A stretch of DNA of 64,000 bases from Ailanthus altissimus (Eukaryota > Streptophyta > Magnoliopsida > Sapindales > Simaroubaceae), in contig OX327702.1 in NCBI GenBank assembly GCA_946807835.1, positions 13,516,001-13,580,000 of the forward strand, written 5' to 3'. Position 1 is the stretch's first letter. Each line of letters starts with the position of its first letter. The position numbers were made by a program, and so were the translations under genes. The notes under the pieces are model-generated. The model saw nothing but the letters and a program-made list of their open reading frames with translations. It was not told the origin of the DNA and made no database searches. Below are positions 58,386-64,000 of this stretch, one piece after another.

Positions 58386-60477
58386 AGACTATACATATAA
58401 GAACTACAGAGTGGTTCAAGACAAATGAGAGATGTATGTAATAAGGGGTGGTGATGGAAGATTACATATTAGCGCTGCTGCCTACAAGGATGTCAGCCCA
58501 AATATTGAAACCTCAGCTGTTTATTCATCAACAAGTGGTTATGCTATAAGTGTCATGACCAGAGATAGAAATGCGCGGGTGGTGTTGCCCAAGAGGCGAA
58601 AGGCCAAAAGCTCCAATCTAACAGGATTAAGCCAAGTTACGTGGAATGGTATGACAGATTGAACAAGGGTGCAAGAGATCTTTCAGGCAGCTGGGGTAGT
58701 AGATGCAATAGCTGCATCGATCACAGTTATCCCGAAAGATGTATCACTGTTGGAATGGAAAAGATTCCCTTTTTAGAGTTAGAGGAAAACTATTTAGTAT
58801 TTTTTTACTTAAGGAGTCTGTTCTTGGAACACTGGAAGATGCAGCTGGGGGGCAACAGGGCTAAATCCGCTGGTAAAGCAAAGACTGCTTTAGACTTTCT
58901 TTTAAGGCAAGGTCCGAAGGAGTGCGATGTCTTCCTTGTGCGAAGCCTAACAAAGAGAGAGGGTTAGACGGCTTCCGTTGGTGTTCTCCCTTGGGGGCTA
59001 GTGGGTCTTTAAGTGAATGCTTGGATTAGTTTCTAGAGTTCCTTTCTTTCGGTGTAGTGTAGTCAGGAGCTCAATCGCTTTCAATCAAGGAAGTACTGAA
59101 AGTGAGCTCCTTGTTAAAAAAGCGTGGAACTTCCTCCGCTGAATTGGCCCTAACTACAAAACTAGAAAGATCTCCCGGTTTAATTAAAAGATGCGATAAT
59201 TGGCCTTTTAGCAGCTTTATCAAAGATATCCTTATCATAATCATAGTATTTCTTTTACACACAGCTCTCATAGACTTACTAGGATCTAAAATCATACTTT
59301 TATTTTAGTATGCTAGAACTAAGTCCCCCTTCCCGGACAAAACCTAGCTCCTAACAAGCCAAAACAAGTGCTAGGGCGAAGGCTTCCATAGTTGTTGTAC
59401 GAGTAATAGGAGGTTGAATCTGAAGAGGACAAGGAAGATGACATCGAATAGGCTCTGGGACAGATGACTTTACTTTCTAGTGAGTTCATTGTCGGTGTTA
59501 CAGATAAAGTAACTGTGAAATCATCCCCTGTTGTCAAAGTAAGCGGTGTTGTTACAGAAGGGCGTGATAAATAAGAATAGGTTGTCCTATAATCTGGTTT
59601 TTGAGAATCGGCTGTTAAAGAATCTGACTCCATCATTCATCTTACTCGAGAAATCACTTTCGAATCGACATCGGATATGTATTTTCAAACGACTCCTAGA
59701 TCTCCTCAATAGGAACTGAACAGTGAAGGGGTAATCCAAGAGTGGAGTGGGCTCGGGCGAAATAACGTAGCCGAAGAGGGAGAATCAATAGAAAACCAGG
59801 AATCCAATATTTGAAGGAGGTTGAACGGTTCTTCCACGATTCTCCACCATCGGTAAATCGATTCTTAGGGCTAGCTAAGTGGTACCATTTGAGTCCAGTT
59901 CTTTCTGGGTTGGGAGGAGCTGATGCATCTTTCTAGAAATCCCTCAATCAAGACCTTGCCTTCTCTTCCCACATTCATTCCCTTCCCATTTGGTGCAATA
60001 GTTTGGAATTAAAAACCATCGAAATGGGGCATGAACTGACCAAACCACAGTGCTTGGTGTCCCCAAAGCCACCTCCGAATGAGAAGATAAACTAGACTCT
60101 GTATAGCAACCGATAGTAACTGTAGAATGCTTGGTTGATCAACAAGACAATAGAGAAGCTAGAACATGCTAAGCTCGCGCCGCAATAACCCCATGCACAC
60201 CCCAATGAGTTTAACTTCTCGGTCTAATGCTAATGTTGACCTTTCATAACAAGACTACTAAGAGTCTCTAAGTAAGTGGGCGTTAAGCACAGTTCGTTCA
60301 TTCTTTATTACATTTTAGTGTGTTGTGTGTATAGTAGGACTTGGGATGAGCACTTGGCAATGTATGTATTGGAGTGGAGGTCTTGCAACAAAAAAATGTC
60401 TATGCTAAGAAATCGTTGTGTGAGTTTGGCATGAGCGAAAATCTTTATATTGGTCGAATAATTTTAATGGTTCAGTC
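58386..60477. other. Mitochondrial-like spacer with several open frames of unknown meaning
   Basis: Holds plus-strand frames at 58,432-58,662 (contains YVIRGGDGRLHISAAAYKDV) and 58,641-58,967 and a serine/threonine-rich minus frame at 59,319-59,636. None has a domain or signature I can name. The rest is spacer. Confidence 0.35.
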
Positions 60478-60890
60478 TTGATTATGATGATCAAGATTAA
60501 GGCGATGCGTCAGTGGCCCGTTCCAAAGACCCTTACACTATTTTGGGATTTTATAGGCTTATGCAGTTATTACTGGACTAAAGATTCATCAGAGGTTTGT
60601 TGGCCCGATCTTACAAAGGGGCTTTTGCATGGCCTTATCTCACTAGGGCAGCGCAGCAAGCATTTGATAAGTTAAAACAAGTGATTACTTCGGCATAGGT
60701 TTTGGCTTTTCTAGAAAAGTATATTCTTTTGATTGAGTGTGCAGCATCAGGGATAGGGGTTGGTGCAGTCCTTATGCGGCGAGGGAGACCATTAGCATTG
60801 GAGAGTCACAAACTGGCGGGAATGATGGAGATCTTAATACCAACCGCCTGCAAAGTAAGTGCCTTCTCTTCTAACTGGTATCAATCATAA
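60478..60890 (+). pseudogene. Ty3/gypsy RT end and RNase H fragment
   Basis: Plus strand: KIKAMRQWPVPKTLTLFWDF then IGLCSYYW. After a frameshift near 60,610 follow AFAWPYLTRAAQQAFDKLKQ, VITSA, a stop, and IECAASGIGVGAVLMRRGRP with LALESHKLAG. This is the RT thumb/connection (WPVPK..LRGFLGL.GYYR) and the start of RNase H (DASGIGVGAVLMQ.GRPIA) of Ty3/gypsy elements. The RNase H catalytic aspartate of DASG is replaced (CAASG). Gypsy fragments of this region are known residents of plant mitochondrial genomes (AtMg00860 is one). RT catalytic YVDD and integrase are absent. Confidence 0.85.
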
Positions 60891-61210
60891 GCTTTCCCTC
60901 TATAGCCTGCAAAGCCAGTGCCTTCTAACTGATATCACATTTAAGCCAATGCCATCTATCGCCTATCGCCTACTCAGCTGAGTGGGATCAGTTGGTCTCT
61001 CCTCAGGAAGCCTATTTACCGCTCTCCTAAACTTGGTCTTCCTCTACATTAATTTAAGTTAATCTAGTTGTCTTATGCTAGATATGATTGACATATACAT
61101 ATTAGCCAAGCTGTCTACGAAGCTGTGCCTACCACCTACGATCCACTAATACATAAGCAACTGCCCTCTATCGCCTTAAGCCAGTGCCTCCTATCACCTG
61201 CCTATGCGCT
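60845..61210 (+). repeat. Degenerate short repeats around GCCAGTGCCTTCT
   Basis: GCCTGCAAAGTAAGTGCCTTCTCTTCTAACTGG (in pieces: GCCTGCAAAG, GTGCCTTCT, AACTGGTATCA) at 60,845-60,889 recurs at 60,906-60,948 as GCCTGCAAAG, GTGCCTTCT, AACTGATATCA. Looser forms (CTATCGCCT, GCCAGTGCCTCCTATCACCT) continue to about 61,210. Coding meaning is not evident. Confidence 0.55.
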
Positions 61211-64000
61211 TGCCTTTACTACCTACCCATATGGATTGAAGGAAGCCCTTCCCCCGTCAGATGCATGCCGAAAAATAGAGTATACATACCTAGAGAGAGA
61301 AGGTGCCCCTCTTCGTCTGAATCCATCACCTCCGCTTGCTCCATAGTTTCTAGGTGTAGGACAGCTTCTTGACTAAACCCCGTTTGCTTAGTTGTTTGCT
61401 CCTCAGTTTGCTAGGTTGTTGGCTTGTAGAAACGATCTTGGCTTGGTGTTCTAAGGGCTCTTACTTCTCTATCGCACTACGACTTTTGCACTATGGCTAG
61501 TTAGAGAATCGCTTGCTTGTTCTGCTCTGAAAGTACACTGATGAAGTTCCCTCCACTTTCCTGTACTACGAATAAGCAACAGAACTACATGATCAAAGTA
61601 CCCCACTGCCTTCACTATTGGTTCACCAATCCTTACCTTCCGTACGCTTGCTTCCAGTCCATTGAAGCTCAAGTTGAAGCCTATTCCCTTCTATTTGCTA
61701 AGTTTCTTGTTCCATCGTCAGCATCCTAGCCTAGGCTTGCTTCTTGGCTTACTTCTCCTTACGCTTAGCTCGCTTGCTCTTAGTATAGCCGGTAACCTTC
61801 TTCCCTTTATGGTCTAGCTGTGATTGAACTCTTTCATCTGACGTAAAAAAAACCAACCCAACTCTTTCTCGAAAATCGGATGGAATTGCTTCGCGCTACG
61901 AGTCATAAGTAAACAGGTCTCCGTCTTCCTGTGTATCTCACTCTACCTGTAGGAAGCCAATGGGAATGGGTTCTAACCTAATAAGAGGGGTGCCATTACT
62001 AGAAGAGGGATTGCTTAAAACTGGAAGAAATCGAGTCCACCCACACAACGACCGACGGACTCGTGGTACTGAAAACCCCATTAGATGAGAAGGTAGTTGA
62101 TTGGCAGACCCCTTGAATGTACGGTAGCCAAAGGCCCCTATCCACTCAATCTGGAAAGGAGCTAGGCAGGAAAAAAAGCTTTGATGAGCAAAGTCAACTA
62201 GAAATTTCCTAAGAGAAGAAATCTCTGTAGTGTGCAGTCCCTAGCCTTATAGGGTAGTGAAGCAGAGCAAGCAGCCCTCGTTAAGATAGGAATATCTATT
62301 AAAAAGATAAAAAGACGCTATTTTCGATTTAAGCGAAGCATTTCAATCAGTATAGTACTGAAAATTGGCCTTTATTTGTTATTATAATACTCAAAATAAA
62401 ATAGGTATAACCAAGACATCTTCCCTCTATTGGTCTTACCTCTCGCCGGATCTCAAGATTCAGCCTCAGATCTAGCTCCCTATGATGATCGGGGAGAATT
62501 GAGCATCTTTTCTGGGGCGGATGGACGTCTTTCCTTATCTAGGCTTGAGCGGTTTGTATTTGTCAGTTGCAACGATTAATACCAAAAATACTGTTCCAGA
62601 CCCCTTATTAGGTCCGGGTACTGGGAGAGAGATTTATCAAGAGTAAAGCCCTGTGACTCGTCCAGAAAGCGATACCATAATTCAAGCTTGGCTTATTTGC
62701 AGATTCAGAAGTGATCATCTTCATCAGCCACTAGGCCTAGGTTAGATCTTTTCTTTGCACCCGATCTCCTCGTCTCCGGTCTCTTCACTTGGTCTCTAGA
62801 ACCACTACCTATCCCTTGACTCCTCATGGTGAAAGGCTCACCTCACATCTGGAGATCTTGGGTGCTATTTAACAGTATCAGACTCCTTCCCTTAACATGC
62901 CCAAGGAGCACACTGGATCAGGTATTCCTACTTCTTGTACTTCTGACTAGATTCTTAAGCAAGCAGTCGATGTACCATTCCATAATAGAAGTACTTACCC
63001 CAAGTAAGTAGTTATAGTGCCTCCTACGGCGCTGAAGAGAACACCAGAATTTCTATATTAATAAATAGGATTCAAACCGATAGATTGACTAAACTTACTA
63101 ACTTAGTAAGATCTCACTAAATGATTAACTGCAGGTGCATTTCTCACATTTAGTAAAGGACCCACTTCTCAAGACCTGCAGGTACATTTTTCGTGATTAC
63201 GGGTTTGCTTATCAAGGCTACCTTTCCTCATGATCACCAATAACCAACCAGTATCCAAGTGAAGGGATCAATCTTAGAAAACAAAGCATAATCGTCGCTT
63301 TTAAGTCAACTACTCCTCCGTCTGAGGAATACTCCAACTAATATCTGTACTTAGGCATCCGCCTAGAGCTTGACTATCCAAAGACATTCTCATTCTCGAC
63401 TAGTAACCTGTTTTCGCTTAATAAGAGCGATATTCTCACTATCCTAAGGTGCAATATCTAAGTGTTAATGGTAACATAGAGAACAATCCTTTTTCTTTAG
63501 CTCCAGCTCCGGTTCAATCAGGAACGGTCAAAGCTATCAAGATTTTTTCCAGAGTGAGAGAAGCAAGCATATTCAAAACCTCAACCCCACCCCAATAGGA
63601 AGAACTGGCCGGACGCTTTCCTATCACCACTTAAATGACTAGTGATCCGCTTTGAAACACAACATTAGCCCCCGCGAGTAGCTATCCTAGCTAACTCCTC
63701 CTGAGACTGTGGTCCACCTCGACCTTTGTTTTGTTTTGATTCGAGACCTAATCTTTCCTTTCCATTGAATGTGCTCCCTTTCGCCTATTTCTGAATAGCA
63801 TACTTCAAGAATATAAAGGCTATGAAGTATACTAAAGAAGGCCTAAATTACCTCTTCTAGGACACTCTTAGTAAAGCATCCAAGGATATGGATAAAAAGA
63901 CCTCACCTCAAAGCTTTACAAGAGCAAGTCGAACAAATCAACAATCGTTAATCCGATAGAGCGGCCCTTCATTTGTACGTGTATTTCATTAGAATAGCGC
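61211..64000. other. Mitochondrial-like spacer to the window end
   Basis: No gene recognised. Short frames only (for example 61,517-61,729 and 62,826-63,011 plus), all without known motifs. A near-repeat at 63,130-63,195 (GCAGGTGCATTTCTCACATT, then GCAGGTACATTTTTCGTGAT) is visible. The block continues past the window. Confidence 0.4.

Noticed and set aside
59319..59636. Serine/threonine-rich 105-residue minus ORF as a secreted or mucin-like protein
   Set aside because: No signal peptide, no homologous motif, and similar biased frames are common in this CT/GA-rich block.
47840..64000. Standard mitochondrial genes (nad, cox, atp, cob, rps, rRNA, tRNA)
   Set aside because: I looked for familiar exons and cloverleaves on both strands and found none I could support; short matches in style are not enough to annotate.
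47840..64000. Plastid-derived DNA
   Set aside because: No stretch resembling a plastid gene was recognised.

Overview
The window is eukaryotic plant DNA, most likely from a eudicot. It has no intact protein-coding gene, no rRNA, no canonical tRNA gene, no operon and no CRISPR array that I can support. Its content is degenerate plant retrotransposons: Ty1/copia pol with YVDD reverse transcriptase, Ty3/gypsy fragments, long terminal repeats and tRNA-like SINEs. It falls into two compartments. Positions 1 to about 46.6 kb are AT-rich nuclear-type nested retroelements. Positions about 47.8 to 64 kb are visibly richer in GC, pyrimidine-rich, and read like spacer DNA of a plant mitochondrial genome. 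The join at about 46.6-47.8 kb carries Ty3/gypsy coding scraps. Two readings fit: nuclear DNA carrying a large mitochondrial insertion, or an expanded mitochondrial genome that took in nuclear DNA. An assembly chimera is a third possibility. Sequence alone cannot decide.

Layout. 1-9.7 kb: a minus-strand and a plus-strand copy of one copia family lie head to head around a small MITE-like foldback, followed by the plus copy's LTR. That LTR is split by a minus-strand solo LTR of the same family with a perfect ATAAT target duplication. 9.7-13.8 kb: no gene; AT-rich sequence with a long foldback, SINE-like pieces and a 42-bp tandem repeat. 13.8-37.4 kb: one large minus-strand copia element (here 'element M'), with 5' LTR 33,675-37,368, tRNA-Met-type primer site 33,659-33,671, gag at 29.0-29.7 kb, gag end/protease at 25.2-25.6 kb, integrase and RT between 24.9 and 19.4 kb, and 3' LTR from 19,436 downward. 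M is broken by six solo-LTR insertions of three or four families, one nested inside another. Most carry recognisable 5-bp target duplications. M itself seems to sit inside an older gypsy-type LTR whose halves lie at 37,369-38,310 and, inverted, at 14,096-14,708. 38.3-46.6 kb: further LTRs of the copia family, including an LTR palindrome and two minus LTRs 54 bp apart. 46.6-47.8 kb: a gypsy protease fragment and a broken plant-mobile-domain ORF. 47.8-64 kb: mitochondrial-like spacer with two retroelement fragments of types known from plant mitochondrial genomes.

Nothing here works as a gene system today. The biological content is the insertion history: layer upon layer of LTR elements reduced to solo LTRs by recombination, later inversions, and a nuclear/organelle junction. 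Family names beyond 'copia' and 'gypsy' (Tekay/Del-type, Tat/Athila-type) are inferences from LTR style, not from a search.
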